Counted from the first letter of the stretch, positions 1 to 10,013 are shown. The stretch is DNA of 64,000 bases from Streptomyces fumigatiscleroticus (GCF_014647975.1 NZ_BMQF01000005.1:1-64000), one strand, 5' to 3'. Notes: generated by a model from the sequence alone, not told the origin. Made by a program: numbers and translations.

Positions 1-313
1 CGGACGCTTCCTTCGTACTCACCCTCTCGGGCTTTCCTCCGGGCGCTTCCCTTCGGTGTTTCCGACTCTATCAGATCCTTTTCCGATCCGATTCCCTGTC
101 GGCGGGATTTGTCTTGGGCCTGGGGCTTTCGCCCGTCGGCCTTTCGACATTCACTACGTTAGCCGATTCCCTCGGCTGACTCATAATCGAGTCCTGCGGG
201 ACGCAATTCAGACATGCGGGCACGCCGAATTCGACCCTGCTAAGGGGTGATCGTAGGTAGTGGGTTGGCCGCTTCCGGCTGCAGGCGTAGCGCCGTACCC
301 GGTTCAAGCGGCT
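1..313 (-). promoter_or_regulatory. rRNA operon 5' leader (16S gene off the left edge)
   Basis: Read on the minus strand, positions about 75 to 1 carry the block I recognise as the Streptomyces 16S rRNA leader: CTGATAGAGTCGGAAAC, then GGAAGCGCCCGGAGGAAAG, then GAGGGTGAGTACGAAGGAAG. That leader normally runs a further couple of hundred bases into the 16S gene, so the rrn operon should be transcribed leftward out of the window. The stretch is visibly less GC-rich than its neighbours and has no credible coding frame. A second possible promoter -10 (TAACGT on the minus strand) lies at 156-161, in keeping with the several promoters known for Streptomyces rrn operons. The identification rests on remembered sequence, not a search. 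Confidence 0.75.
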
Positions 314-319
314 CGGGCT

Positions 320-348
320 ACGTTACGCGCCGCTCAGAGGCGCGTCAA
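320..348 (-). promoter_or_regulatory. rrn promoter overlapping the mpg stop codon
   Basis: On the minus strand TTGACG (343-348) and TAACGT (320-325) are separated by exactly 17 bases, a near-ideal vegetative-sigma promoter that would start transcription near 313 and run into the rRNA leader. The -35 box overlaps the stop codon of mpg (345-347), so the glycosylase message, read in the same direction, could continue into the rrn leader. Confidence 0.65.
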
Positions 349-986
349 GCGCGTCGCCGCCTCGGCACATGGGCACGGTACGGGCTCACCGTCGGGTCGT
401 CGGCGATCCAGTAGCGCCAGGGGTGGACGCCTCCTTCGCCGGCGACACCGGTTCGGGGACCGTTCCGTACCTGGTGAGCGGGGACAGGGGTACCCGTCAG
501 GATGCGCAGGGGCGTGTCACCGGCGGCGCAGGCGTCCGTGCCGTCCAGAGACCGGTCGATGTCCAGAGCGGTCGCGAGGCGGGCGGGGCCTTTGGCCAGT
601 TCCTTGTCGTTGCGGGCCGTGAGCCGTCGGGTGCGGGCCAGCTCGGCGCCCTCGACGATCTCCCCGGCGCGGAGCAGGACGGCGCTTGCCCGGCCTTCCG
701 GACCGCACACCAGGTTCATGCAGAACCACATGCCATAAGTGAAGTAGACATAGACGTGTCCGGGGGGACCGAACATCACGCCGTTGCGGGCGGTGCGACC
801 GCGGTAGGCGTGGGAGCCGGGGTCGTTCGGGCCGTCGTAGGCCTCGACCTCCGTGAGGCGGAGGGCGATCGGACCGTCCGGGGTGGTGCGTACGAGGATG
901 CGGCCCAGGAGGTCGGGGGCCACCTCGAGGACGGGGCGGTCGAAGAAGTCCCGGGGCAGAGGCGTACGGTCGGAGGTCGCGATCAT
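345..986 (-). CDS. mpg: 3-methyladenine DNA glycosylase (AAG/Mpg family)
   Basis: This 213-residue protein is a monofunctional base-excision glycosylase of the AAG/MPG fold, expected to remove alkylated and deaminated purines. The family signature TEVEAY is at residues 45-50 and contains the glutamate that activates water. The block [15 protein letters not shown] (about 77-91) holds the tyrosine that intercalates into DNA, and GPRTGV lies near the C-terminus. Length is normal for bacterial members (about 200). It stands alone between the rrn promoter and a divergent Spo0M-like gene. In actinobacteria mpg is often near tyrS; here tyrS is 26 kb away. Function is secure from the family; substrate range is not visible. 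Confidence 0.93.
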   Translation of the reverse strand: MIATSDRTPLPRDFFDRPVLEVAPDLLGRILVRTTPDGPIALRLTEVEAYDGPNDPGSHAYRGRTARNGVMFGPPGHVYVYFTYGMWFCMNLVCGPEGRASAVLLRAGEIVEGAELARTRRLTARNDKELAKGPARLATALDIDRSLDGTDACAAGDTPLRILTGTPVPAHQVRNGPRTGVAGEGGVHPWRYWIADDPTVSPYRAHVPRRRRA

Positions 987-1183
987 GCCTTCCGAGCGTA
1001 ACGCAGACGGGTGAGTGCGACGGGGTGGTCACGGAGCGTCCGGCTTGCCAGGGTGTGGGCGCGGAACCGGCCACGGCCGGATCGCGTTTGTAGGGATCAA
1101 GGGATCAGGAAGCCGTCCGCAGGCTGGGCGGACGACGGAGCAGGCGGGTCCGAGGGGTCCGTCTCGTTCGGGGAGGAAGAGAC

Positions 1184-1966
1184 ATGGCGTTCAAGAAGCT
1201 GCTCGCGAGCCTGGGAGCCGGCGGGGCTTCGGTCGAGACGGTGCTGAGCGAGGTCAACGTCGTTCCGGGCGGTGTCGTCCAGGGTGAGGTGCGGATCCAG
1301 GGCGGGTCCGTCAACCAGCAGATCGAGGGGCTGTCGGTCGGTCTTCAGGCCAAGGTCGAGGTGGAGAGCGGCGACCAGGAGTACAAGCAGGACATCGAGT
1401 TCACGAAGGTGAGCCTCGGTGGTGCCTTCGAGCTCCAGGCGAACGCCGTGCACGCGGTGCCCTTCGGGCTGGAGATCCCGTGGGAGACGCCGATCACCAT
1501 GATCGACGGTCAGGCGCTGCGCGGAATGAACATCGGTGTGACCACGGAACTGGCGATCGCTCGGGCCGTGGACTCCGGTGACCTGGACCCGATCAACGTC
1601 CACCCGCTGCCGGCGCAGAAGGCGATCCTGGACGCGTTCATCCAGCTGGGCTTCCGGTTCAAGAACGCGGACATGGAGCGTGGCCACATCCGGGGTACGC
1701 GGCAGAGGCTGCCGTTCTACCAGGAGATCGAGTTCTTCCCGCCGCAGCAGTACCGGGGTCTGAACCAGGTCGAGCTGAGCTTCGTGGCCGACGAGCACGC
1801 CATGGACGTCGTACTGGAGATGGACAAGAAGCCGGGGCTGTTCAGCGAGGGCAGCGACACCTACCGGTCGTTCCAGGTGGGGCTGCACGACTACCAGGGG
1901 ACCGACTGGGCGGCGTACCTCAACCAGTGGCTGTCCGAGGTCGGCAGCAAGCGCAACTGGTTCTAG
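1184..1966 (+). CDS. Spo0M-like sporulation-control protein
   Basis: This 260-residue cytoplasmic protein belongs to the Spo0M (SpoOM) family, an arrestin-like beta-sandwich fold first described as a sporulation-control protein in Bacillus. Evidence is the N-terminal pattern with LLASLGAGGASVETVL and VVPGGVVQGEVRI, typical of the family, and a length equal to known members (about 255-260). There is no signal peptide or membrane segment. A good ribosome site, GGGGAGGAAG, sits just before the ATG. It is monocistronic, with a PEBP gene 75 bases downstream on the same strand. In Streptomyces the molecular role is not established; a link to development is inferred from the family name only. Confidence 0.85.
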   Translation: MAFKKLLASLGAGGASVETVLSEVNVVPGGVVQGEVRIQGGSVNQQIEGLSVGLQAKVEVESGDQEYKQDIEFTKVSLGGAFELQANAVHAVPFGLEIPWETPITMIDGQALRGMNIGVTTELAIARAVDSGDLDPINVHPLPAQKAILDAFIQLGFRFKNADMERGHIRGTRQRLPFYQEIEFFPPQQYRGLNQVELSFVADEHAMDVVLEMDKKPGLFSEGSDTYRSFQVGLHDYQGTDWAAYLNQWLSEVGSKRNWF

Positions 1967-2041
1967 GCTCGGGAACCACTGATTCCGCCGATCATCACGG
2001 TCGGCCGGGAATCGCCGAGAACCTGATCAGGAGGTACCGAG

Positions 2042-2581
2042 GTGACCGAGCTCAAGAGGCGGCCGCTCCCCCATGACTTCCACCCGCCCGTGCCGTCGTT
2101 CACGGTGACGAGTGAGGACGTCCAGGAGGGAGCGACACTCAAGGACGCTCAGGTCTACGCGGCCGGCAACACCTCGCCGCAGCTGCGGTGGGAGGGCTTC
2201 CCGGCCGAGACCAAGAGTTTCGCCGTGACCTGCTACGACCCGGACGCGCCGACGGGCAGCGGGTTCTGGCACTGGGTCGTGTTCGACATCCCGGCCTCGG
2301 TGACGGAACTGCCGGCGGGTGCGGGCAGCGGCACGTTCGAGGGCCTGCCGGAAGGTGCCGTTCAGGCGCGCAACGACTACGGCACGAAGGACTTCGGCGG
2401 TGCCGCGCCGCCGGCCGGGGACGGGCCGCACCGGTATGTGTTCACGGTGTACGCCGTGGACCAGGAGAAGCTGGGTCCGGACGCGGACGCCACGCCGGCC
2501 TTCGTCGGTTTCAACCTGCGGTTCCACACGCTGGCGCGCGCGCAGCTGATCGGTGAGTACGAGGTGCCCGCCGAAGGCTGA
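2042..2581 (+). CDS. YbhB/YbcL family Raf-kinase-inhibitor-like (PEBP) protein
   Basis: This 179-residue protein is a bacterial phosphatidylethanolamine-binding-protein homologue. The CR1 signature is clear: [21 protein letters not shown]-like residues about 62-82 contain the DPDAP and HW elements that line the ligand pocket; the second conserved region around NDYG...[13 protein letters not shown] is also present. There is no signal peptide, so it is probably cytoplasmic. The GTG start at 2042 is chosen because CAGGAGG precedes it by eight bases. Ligand and role are unknown for most bacterial members. It is followed closely by an intrinsic terminator. Confidence 0.9.
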   Translation: MTELKRRPLPHDFHPPVPSFTVTSEDVQEGATLKDAQVYAAGNTSPQLRWEGFPAETKSFAVTCYDPDAPTGSGFWHWVVFDIPASVTELPAGAGSGTFEGLPEGAVQARNDYGTKDFGGAAPPAGDGPHRYVFTVYAVDQEKLGPDADATPAFVGFNLRFHTLARAQLIGEYEVPAEG

Positions 2582-2619
2582 GCGAGAGCTGGGCGAATCG
2601 GAGCGTTCACGGAACGTTT

Positions 2620-2662
2620 GCCCGCCTCTGGTCTTGGAATGGATCAGAGGCGGGCATTTTTA
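2620..2662 (+). terminator. intrinsic terminator after the PEBP gene
   Basis: An 11-bp perfect stem (2620-2630 with 2645-2655), a 14-base loop, and the tract ATTTTTA immediately after it. It ends the Spo0M/PEBP side and separates it from the HNH gene. Confidence 0.88.
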
Positions 2663-2789
2663 TTGCCGGGGGTGGTGGGGGTGACCCCCCACGGGAGCAG
2701 CAGATATTGCGTTGTCCATCTCGGCGTGCCCGGCCAGAGTTGATCCCAGCCCGCCAGGGGGTGGGCCGGTGCACGGGAGGTGGGCTGGT

Positions 2790-3296
2790 ATGCGGGACAC
2801 GCTGGTACTGAACGCGAGCTTCGAGCCGCTGTCGACGGTGACGCTGAACCGAGCCGTCGTTCTGGTGCTCCAGGACAAGGCCGTCGTCGAGCAGGCCCAC
2901 CCCGAACTGCGGATGCGCGGAGCCGCGCTCGACATACCGGCCCCCCGCGTGATCCGGCTCTGCAAGTACGTACGGGTTCCGTTCCGAAGACAAGCTCCGT
3001 GGTCGAGGCGGGGTGTGCTGGTACGGGACCGGCACCGGTGCGCGTACTGCGGCAGGCGGGCGACGACCGTGGACCACGTGGTGCCGCGGTCGCAGGGTGG
3101 CCAGGACACGTGGCTGAACACGGTGGCCTCGTGCGCGGCGGACAATCACCGCAAGGCGAACCGGACTCCGGAGGAGGCGGGCATGCCGCTGCTGCGGCAG
3201 CCGTTCGAGCCGACGCCGGCGGACGCGATGCTGCTGGCGCTGGGGCAGGACGACTTCGCGGCGCTGCCGGAGTGGCTGGCGCAGACGGCGGCCTGA
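2790..3296 (+). CDS. HNH endonuclease family protein
   Basis: A 168-residue protein with an HNH nuclease core: CAYCGRRATTVDHVVPRSQGG (about 91-111) supplies the CxxC zinc pair and the DH catalytic histidine, followed by the WLNTVASCAADNHRKAN segment with the second zinc knuckle and N/H residues. The N-terminal half, starting MRDTLVLNASFEPLS, is typical of the conserved actinobacterial HNH family found as a single housekeeping copy. The start at 2790 is preferred over an in-frame ATG at 2712 because CGGGAGG precedes it and homologues begin there. Biological role is unknown; a defence or repair role would be speculation. No mobile element is nearby. Confidence 0.88.
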   Translation: MRDTLVLNASFEPLSTVTLNRAVVLVLQDKAVVEQAHPELRMRGAALDIPAPRVIRLCKYVRVPFRRQAPWSRRGVLVRDRHRCAYCGRRATTVDHVVPRSQGGQDTWLNTVASCAADNHRKANRTPEEAGMPLLRQPFEPTPADAMLLALGQDDFAALPEWLAQTAA

Positions 3297-3387
3297 GCTT
3301 TCCGCCGGGACTCCGCTGCGTCATCCGCGGGCCCGTGCTTGGCTGATCGCGCAGTTCCCCTCGACCCTGCGCGGCTGTCGCCGGTTC

Positions 3388-3445
3388 CGCGCACACGCGT
3401 CGGGGCCCGCCTCCGTGGGGAGGCGGGCCCCGACGCGTGTGCGCG
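3388..3445. terminator. long bidirectional hairpin between convergent genes
   Basis: A perfect 27-bp inverted repeat (3388-3414 with 3419-3445) with a four-base loop GTGG lies between the convergent HNH and SPFH genes. It has no T-tract, which is usual for Streptomyces bidirectional terminators. Confidence 0.85.
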
Positions 3446-3454
3446 CGTGGCGCG

Positions 3455-4396
3455 TCAGTCGATGGACGGCTTCTCGCGGCGCTCCGCGCCCGTGCCGCCC
3501 CCGCCGTTGGAACCGCCGCCCATGGCGCCGAAGTTGCCCACGGCGCCCGACAGGCCCTTGAGGGCGTCGCCGATCTCGCTGGGCACGATCCAGAGCTTGT
3601 TGGCGTCGCCCTCGGCGATCTTCGGGAGCATCTGGAGGTACTGGTAGGAGAGCAGCTTCTGGTCCGGGTCGCCGGCGTGGATCGCCTCGAAGACCGTACG
3701 GACGGCCTGGGCCTCGCCCTCGGCGCGCAGGGCGGCGGCCTTGGCCTCACCCTCGGCGCGCAGGATCTGGGACTGCTTCTCGCCCTCGGCGCGCAGGATC
3801 TCGGACTGCCGGACACCCTCGGCCTGGAGGATCGCGGCGCGCTTGTCACGGTCGGCGCGCATCTGCTTCTCCATCGAGTCCTGGATGGAGGTGGGCGGTT
3901 CGATCGCCTTGAGCTCGACGCGGTTGACGCGGATGCCCCACTTGCCGGTGGCCTCGTCGAGGACGCCGCGCAGGGCCGCGTTGATCTCCTCACGGGAGGT
4001 GAGGGTCCGCTCCAGGTCCATGCCGCCGATGATGTTGCGCAGCGTGGTGACGGTGAGCTGCTCGATCGCCTGGATGTAGCTGGCGACCTCGTAGGTGGCG
4101 GCCCGGGCGTCGGTCACCTGGTAGTAGATGACGGTGTCGATGTTGACGACCAGGTTGTCCTGGGTGATCACCGGCTGCGGCGGGAACGGGACGACCTGTT
4201 CACGCAGGTCGATGCGGTTGCGAATGGTGTCGATGAACGGGACGACGATATTCAGGCCCGCGTTCAGCGTCCGCGTGTAGCGGCCGAAGCGCTCGACGAT
4301 GGCGGCGCTGGCCTGTGGGATGACTTGGATCGTCTTGATCAGGGCGATGAAGACCAACACCACCAGAATGATCAGGACGATGATGACCGGTTCCAT
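3455..4396 (-). CDS. SPFH/band-7 (stomatin-like) membrane protein
   Basis: This 313-residue protein has a single N-terminal membrane helix (about residues 4-24, PVIIVLIILVVLVFIALI), an SPFH domain (about 25-185, with VERFGRYTRTLNAGLNIVVPF), and a coiled-coil rich in repeats of the form ILRAEGEKQSQ (about 190-240), the arrangement of QmcA/stomatin proteins. The tail is glycine-rich and ends in charged residues. Such proteins form oligomeric rings and organise membrane microdomains or regulate membrane proteases. It is followed, reading leftward, by a strong hairpin, and is preceded by an NfeD gene, the classic partner of SPFH proteins, so the two probably act together. Confidence 0.92.
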   Translation of the reverse strand: MEPVIIVLIILVVLVFIALIKTIQVIPQASAAIVERFGRYTRTLNAGLNIVVPFIDTIRNRIDLREQVVPFPPQPVITQDNLVVNIDTVIYYQVTDARAATYEVASYIQAIEQLTVTTLRNIIGGMDLERTLTSREEINAALRGVLDEATGKWGIRVNRVELKAIEPPTSIQDSMEKQMRADRDKRAAILQAEGVRQSEILRAEGEKQSQILRAEGEAKAAALRAEGEAQAVRTVFEAIHAGDPDQKLLSYQYLQMLPKIAEGDANKLWIVPSEIGDALKGLSGAVGNFGAMGGGSNGGGGTGAERREKPSID

Positions 4397-4527
4397 CGTC
4401 GTTCCCCGTACCCTTCTCCGCCTCGGCGCTTTCGGCAGATCTTATGGTTGTCGAAGATCTTGCTGGTCGAGTCTGTCAGACCGGCGTACGCCCCGTGGGG
4501 CGTTCACCGCACTTGCGTCGTGCGAGG

Positions 4528-4959
4528 TCACATGACGATGGCGGTGGCCCCCTCGATGTCCACGACGTCCACTTCCTGGCCCACTTCGAAGGCGCGGTCG
4601 GGCTCCAGGGAACGCGCCGACCAGATCTCTCCGGCGAGCTTGATGCGGCCGCCCGAGCCGTCGACGCGCTCCAGCACGACGGCCTGCTTGCCCTTCAACG
4701 CGTCCACGCCCGTCGCCAGTTGGGGCCGCTGGGCCCCGTGCCGGGCCGCGATGGGGCGGACCACGGCGATCAGGGCGACGGAGACCGCGACGAAAACGAT
4801 CACCTGGAGGACCACGCCGGCGCCGAATCCGGCGACGGCCGCGGCGGCGACGGCGCCCACGGCGAGCATCCCGAACTCCGGCATCGCGGTCACGACGAGC
4901 GGGATTCCGAGCCCTGCCGCGGCGACGAGCCACCACACCCATGCGTCGATGTCGTTCAC
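4528..4959 (-). CDS. NfeD family membrane protein
   Basis: A short NfeD protein of 144 residues if translation starts at the GTG at 4959; an in-frame ATG at 5004 would add 15 residues, and neither start has a strong ribosome site. It has three or four hydrophobic segments in the first 80 residues and a C-terminal OB-fold-like domain with the family pattern GKQAVVLERVDGSGGRIKLAGEIWSA. NfeD proteins accompany SPFH proteins, and this gene lies 131 bases upstream of the SPFH gene on the same strand. It lacks the N-terminal ClpP-like protease domain of long NfeD forms. A scaffold or regulatory role at the membrane is inferred. Confidence 0.85.
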   Translation of the reverse strand: MNDIDAWVWWLVAAAGLGIPLVVTAMPEFGMLAVGAVAAAAVAGFGAGVVLQVIVFVAVSVALIAVVRPIAARHGAQRPQLATGVDALKGKQAVVLERVDGSGGRIKLAGEIWSARSLEPDRAFEVGQEVDVVDIEGATAIVM

Positions 4960-5071
4960 AAGGTCATGGTAGGTCCGACGATCGGTCGCGGACAGGGCGC
5001 ACATCGGGCGGGCGCGCGTTTTTCCCGTGCATTCAGGGCGAGTTGGGCTCGGCCGGCGCCCGGCCGGGAGG

Positions 5072-5869
<798 letters not shown>

Positions 5870-6020
5870 GAGCGCGTTGTCTCCCCTTGCAGTGTGGCCG
5901 GTCTCGGCTGTCGCGTACGCCTGTGGCTCGGTCCGCCGCGCCGGTGGGCGCAGCCCTCAACGAAATCTACGCCACCACTCGGCCCGGGCATTCCATCGGT
6001 CCGGTCCTTAGGGTGGGTGC

Positions 6021-6809
6021 ATGCTTGCCGAACCACGCTCAGGACGCCTTGCCGCCTGGGGAAATGCCCTATTGGCCGGATTTGTCGCGCCGGATGACGC
6101 CGTGCAGGCGATGGTGGGCCCGGACGCCGTGCACCGGGTGGAGGGACTGCCCGGGGAGTCGGCGCCCGTCGGTCTCACGCTGGCGCTGGGGCGGCTGCGT
6201 GCGCTCGGGGTGACCGGGCTGCGGGTGGCGCTGCCCGCGCCGGGGCATCCGCTGGGGCTGAGCGGGCCGCCGGAGTTCAATGCGCGGGCGCTGGACGCGG
6301 AGGAGGCGGTGATCTGCCACGGTGCCGCGCTGGGGCTGGTGCCCGAGGTGTACGAGGCCGGGCCCGCCGGCGATGTGCATGTGGAGGTCGTCTGGCACGT
6401 TCTGCCGGTGCGGGAGGCGCCGCCCGCCGACGTGCCGTCGCTCGGGGAAGCCGAGCGGGAGCTGGCGGAGGCGCTGCGCGAGGCGACCGAGGTGCTGACC
6501 CGGCTGGACGTGGCCGGGTCGGGTCCGGTGGCGCAGGCGGCGATCGACGCCTACCGGGCGCGTGCCGGCCAGGGGCGGGAGGTGCTGGCGCCGGGTTATC
6601 CGCCGCGCGCGGTGCGGGTGCTGGAGCTCGCGCAGCGGGTCGGGCTGCTGATCTCGGTGGCGTACGAGAACGGGCACGGGGGCGCGGTGAGCGCCTCCGA
6701 GATGGCGGCACGGACGGCGGCGCTGCGGCCGGTGGAACGGACGGCCCGGCGGGCACAGGTCGCGGCGTACAACTCCATGGTGGAGGAGCGGGAGCGGGGG
6801 GTGCGCTGA
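6021..6809 (+). CDS. conserved actinobacterial hypothetical protein
   Basis: This 262-residue soluble protein is not one I can assign a function. It has no signal peptide or membrane helix, a glycine/alanine-rich middle, and a helical C-terminal half ending in many charged residues (ERTARRAQVAAYNSMVEERERG). Codon use is normal for the region and the frame is uninterrupted, so it is real. The ATG at 6021 is preceded by the weak G-rich site GGGTGGG. It is monocistronic between a divergent ABC ATPase and a convergent chaplin gene. Confidence 0.75.
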   Translation: MLAEPRSGRLAAWGNALLAGFVAPDDAVQAMVGPDAVHRVEGLPGESAPVGLTLALGRLRALGVTGLRVALPAPGHPLGLSGPPEFNARALDAEEAVICHGAALGLVPEVYEAGPAGDVHVEVVWHVLPVREAPPADVPSLGEAERELAEALREATEVLTRLDVAGSGPVAQAAIDAYRARAGQGREVLAPGYPPRAVRVLELAQRVGLLISVAYENGHGGAVSASEMAARTAALRPVERTARRAQVAAYNSMVEERERGVR

Positions 6810-6888
6810 AGTGCCGGTGGGCGCGTGACCGGCCTCCCGGGCGGACGGCCCGGAAGGCCGGTGGTCCTTGCCGGCCCGGCGGGCGAGG

Positions 6889-7134
6889 TCAGCGGTTGAG
6901 GCCGGGGTTGCCGAAGGCGGGGTTCAGCACACCGATGACGTTGACGCTGTTGCCGGTGTTGTTCACCGGGATGTGCACCGGGGCCTGGACGAGGTTGCCC
7001 GAGCCGACGCCCGGCGAGTCCATGGCCTCGCCGCCGGCCACGGCACCGCCGGTGGCCGAGGCCATCCCGGCGCCGGCGGCGACGAGCCCGCCCGCCACCA
7101 TCGTCATGGCCACGGCCCTTTTCAGCTTCTTCAC
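6889..7134 (-). CDS. chpE: short chaplin (ChpE type)
   Basis: An 81-residue secreted protein with a Sec signal peptide (about residues 1-27, ending ASA before TGGAVAGG) and one chaplin domain: DSPGVGSGNLVQAPVHIPVN, then NTGNSVNVIGVLNPAFGN. Chaplins assemble into amyloid fibrils that coat aerial hyphae and lower surface tension. This one has no cysteine, whereas most short chaplins carry two; lack of cysteine is a recognised trait of ChpE. The GTG start at 7134 has GAAGGG seven bases upstream. ChpE is one of the chaplins conserved across streptomycetes and, with ChpC and ChpH, forms the minimal set. The position beside this two-component pair also agrees with S. coelicolor as I recall it. Confidence 0.93.
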   Translation of the reverse strand: MKKLKRAVAMTMVAGGLVAAGAGMASATGGAVAGGEAMDSPGVGSGNLVQAPVHIPVNNTGNSVNVIGVLNPAFGNPGLNR

Positions 7135-7290
7135 TTCCGAACCCTTCTCGCGATCGCCGCGGCAGTCGCCGCGGCACGCACTGGAGAACGGCGGAGATCA
7201 CCGGGGGTTGCGCCATCCGGGGGACATTCCCACGACGGTATGAATCTCAGGCCGGAGCGGAACCCTCCGAATTGCCGTCCGGTCCGGAGG

Positions 7291-7932
7291 TCAGCCGCTC
7301 AGGCCGTGGCGTACGGCCCACAGGGCCGCCTGGGTGCGGTCGGCCAGATCGAGCTTCATCAGGATGTTCGAGACGTGGGTCTTCACCGTCTTCTCGGACA
7401 GCACCAGGGCGCGGGCGATCTCGCGGTTGGAGCGTCCGTCCGCTATCAGGCCGAGCACCTCGCGCTCCCGCTCCGTGAGCGTCCCCGCTCTGCCCTGGCC
7501 GGAGCCGGTCTCCTCCTGGGACAGCAGGGCGCCCGCGACCTCGGGCTGGAGCAGGATGTGGCCGGCGTGCACCGAGCGGATGGCTCCGGCGAGCGCGTCG
7601 GGGTCGACGTCCTTGTAGACATAGCCGGCGGCGCCCGCGCGGAGGGCCGGGACCACCGTGCGCTGCTCGGTGAAGCTGGTGACGATCAGCACGCGCGCGC
7701 GGTTGTCCAGCTCGCGCAGCCGGCGCAGCGCGGCGACGCCGTCCATGCCCGGCATCTTCACGTCCATGAGGATGACGTCCGGCTTCAGCTCCTCCGCGCG
7801 GGCGACTCCTTCGGTGCCGTCGGCGGCCTCGCCCACGACCTCTATGTCGTCCTGCACCTCCAGGAAGGTGCGCAGACCCCGGCGGACCACCTGGTGGTCG
7901 TCGACCAGCAGCACCTTGATCGTGTCAGCCAC
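7291..7932 (-). CDS. NarL/LuxR-family response regulator
   Basis: A 213-residue response regulator. The receiver domain (1-120) has the acidic pair D11/D12, the phospho-acceptor D57 in [10 protein letters not shown], and the conserved Lys after VYKD. The C-terminal LuxR-type helix-turn-helix (about 148-205) has [25 protein letters not shown]. It overlaps the upstream sensor kinase gene by eight bases, so the two are translationally coupled and form one system. The signal and the regulon are not evident; the adjacent chaplin gene, separated by about 150 bases and on the same strand, is a possible but unproven target. Confidence 0.93.
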   Translation of the reverse strand: MADTIKVLLVDDHQVVRRGLRTFLEVQDDIEVVGEAADGTEGVARAEELKPDVILMDVKMPGMDGVAALRRLRELDNRARVLIVTSFTEQRTVVPALRAGAAGYVYKDVDPDALAGAIRSVHAGHILLQPEVAGALLSQEETGSGQGRAGTLTEREREVLGLIADGRSNREIARALVLSEKTVKTHVSNILMKLDLADRTQAALWAVRHGLSG

Positions 7933-9070
7933 CGGGAACCTCCATCTCGATCGTGGTGCCCTTGCCGGGCGCCGATTCCACCGTCAGCCGGCCGCCGGCC
8001 CCGCCCGCCCGGTCCCGCATGGAGACCAGCCCCAGATGGCGTCCCTCGCGGCGGACCGCGTGCGGGTCGAAGCCGCTGCCGTCGTCCGTGACCCGCAGCA
8101 CGGCTCCGGTGCCGTGCCGGTCCAGGGTGACGTCGACCTGGCGTGCCCCGGAGTGCCGCAGGGCGTTGTGCAGCGCTTCCTGCGCGACGCGCAGCAGTGC
8201 CTCCTCCTGGGCGGCCGGCAGGGCCTTCACACCACGGGCGGTGAAGGTCACGCGCGCGGTGTGGGCGCGGTCGAGGACCTGGGCGTGCGTGCGGAGGGTG
8301 GCGACGAGGCCGTCCTCGTCGAGAGCGGCGGGGCGCAGCTCCACGACGGCGGCGCGCAGCTCGTCGGCGGCCTCGGCGGCCAGCGCGGCGACCTGGTGCA
8401 GCTCGCCCTTGGCGCGGGCGGGGTCGCGGTCGACGAGGGCGGCGGCGGCCTGGGCGGTCAGGCGCAGGGAGAACAGCTTCTGGCTGACCGCGTCGTGCAG
8501 TTCGTGGGCGAGGCGGGAACGCTCCTCGGCGATGGTCAGCTCGCGGCTGCGTTCGTACAGCCGGGCGTTGGTGAGCGCGATCGCGGCGTGCTGGGCGAGG
8601 ATCGCCAGGAGCTCCTCGTCCTCCTGGGTGAAACCGCAGCCGCCGGTCGGCCTGGGGCACCTCTTGTTGGCCAGGAACAGGGCGCCGATGACCTCGTCGC
8701 CGTCGCGGATCGGCAGCCCCAGGAAGTCGGCGAGGTCGGGGTGGGCGGACGGCCAGCCCCCGAAGCGGGGGTCCTCGCGGACATCGGCGAGGCGCTCCGC
8801 CCTGGCCTCGTGCAGCATCGCGGCGAGGATGCCGTGCTGGCGCGGGAGGGGGCCGATGGCCTTCCACTGCTCGTCGCTGACGCCGTCCACCACGAACTGG
8901 GCGAAGCCGCCGTGGTCGTCGGGGACGCCGAGCGCGGCGTACTCCGCGTCGAGCAGCTCGCGGGCCGAGGCGACGATCGTCTTCAGGACGTCGCGCACCT
9001 CCAGGTGCCTGCTCATGGCCAGCAGCGCGGAGCTCACCGCGGCGAGGCCGGACCGGGGGCCGTTACTCAT
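7925..9070 (-). CDS. GAF-domain sensor histidine kinase
   Basis: A soluble 381-residue kinase with no membrane segment: GAF domain (about 20-170), then a HisKA_3 dimerisation helix with the phospho-accepting histidine H192 in HELHDAVSQ, and a HATPase domain (about 285-380) with VTDDGSGFD and [12 protein letters not shown]-like elements (here [12 protein letters not shown]). ATG at 9070 is chosen over one at 9103 because GAGG lies just before it. It is paired with the overlapping LuxR regulator. The GAF domain suggests a cytoplasmic small-molecule, redox or gas signal, but no haem or cysteine cluster pattern stands out. Confidence 0.92.
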   Translation of the reverse strand: MSNGPRSGLAAVSSALLAMSRHLEVRDVLKTIVASARELLDAEYAALGVPDDHGGFAQFVVDGVSDEQWKAIGPLPRQHGILAAMLHEARAERLADVREDPRFGGWPSAHPDLADFLGLPIRDGDEVIGALFLANKRCPRPTGGCGFTQEDEELLAILAQHAAIALTNARLYERSRELTIAEERSRLAHELHDAVSQKLFSLRLTAQAAAALVDRDPARAKGELHQVAALAAEAADELRAAVVELRPAALDEDGLVATLRTHAQVLDRAHTARVTFTARGVKALPAAQEEALLRVAQEALHNALRHSGARQVDVTLDRHGTGAVLRVTDDGSGFDPHAVRREGRHLGLVSMRDRAGGAGGRLTVESAPGKGTTIEMEVPGG

Positions 9071-9314
9071 GGACCTCACGGTACCGGCGGGGTCCGACAG
9101 CACGGATCGGACCGGTGGCGGCGGTGACCCGGTCCGCTGGACCTAGGCCGAAGGGCCCGCCGGTCCGCGGTGCCGACGTGCGGCCGCCTCGTCCGGTGGG
9201 TGCAGGACGAAGGGCCCCGCCGCTCTGCGACCGGCGTCCGAGGCGGTGCGGGCGCCGCGGTTCCTAGCGTGAGGCCACGCCGGTCGGGCGCGGGACGACG
9301 AGGGGATGTGGATC

Positions 9315-10013
9315 ATGCCGGTGGCGGTCATCACAGGGGCGTCGAAGGGGCTGGGCCGGGCACTCGCCGGGGCTCTGGCGGCACGCGGCTGGGATCTGTT
9401 GCTGGACGCCCGGGGCGAAGGGGCGCTGCGGGAGGCGGCCGGGGCCGTCTCCGCGCACGGCACGCGCGTGGCGGCCCTGCCGGGGGACGTCACGGACGCC
9501 GGGCACCGGGCGGACCTGGTCGCGGCGGCCCGGCGGTTCGGCGGGCTCGACCTGCTGGTGAGCAACGCCAGCGCGCTGGGCGCGGAGCCGCTGGTACGGC
9601 TGGAGGCGCTGTCCCTGGACGGGGTGCGGCGGGCGCTCGAGGTGAACGTCGTGGCGGCGCTGGGCCTGGTGCAGGAGGCGCTGCCGCTGCTGCGGGCCTC
9701 CGGGACGGGCGCGGTCGTCGCGGTCAGCTCGGACGCGGCGGCCGAGGCGTACGGGACCTGGGGCGGCTACGGGGCGTCGAAGGCGGCCCTGGACCAGCTC
9801 GCGGCGGTGCTGGCGGTGGAGGAGCCCGGGCTGCGGGTCTGGGCGGTCGATCCCGGGGACATGGCGACGGACCTGTACGCGGCGGCCGTACCGGACGACG
9901 ACGGGCCGCGGCCGGATCCGGCCGGTGTGGTGCCGGCCTTCCTGCGGCTGCTGGACGAGCGGCCGGCCAGCGGCCGGTACGGGGCGCCGTCGCCGGCGGC
10001 GGGGCGGAGGTGA
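9315..10013 (+). CDS. short-chain dehydrogenase/reductase
   Basis: A 232-residue classical SDR: NAD(P)-binding TGASKGLG (about 7-14), the SNA element of the NNAG motif (VSNASA), serine in VVAVSSDAA, and the catalytic YGASK. Length is near the lower limit for the family. The ATG at 9315 is preferred to 9306 because GAGGGG lies about nine bases before it. Its stop overlaps the GTG start of the following queA-like gene (GTGA), so the two are coupled. Substrate is unknown. The pairing of an SDR with a queA-like gene may point to tRNA or nucleoside chemistry, but this is inference. Confidence 0.87.
   Translation: MPVAVITGASKGLGRALAGALAARGWDLLLDARGEGALREAAGAVSAHGTRVAALPGDVTDAGHRADLVAAARRFGGLDLLVSNASALGAEPLVRLEALSLDGVRRALEVNVVAALGLVQEALPLLRASGTGAVVAVSSDAAAEAYGTWGGYGASKAALDQLAAVLAVEEPGLRVWAVDPGDMATDLYAAAVPDDDGPRPDPAGVVPAFLRLLDERPASGRYGAPSPAAGRR

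Noticed and set aside
56-307. Short frames on both strands in the GC-poorer left end
   Set aside because: The stretch matches the rRNA leader and promoter region, which is not coding.
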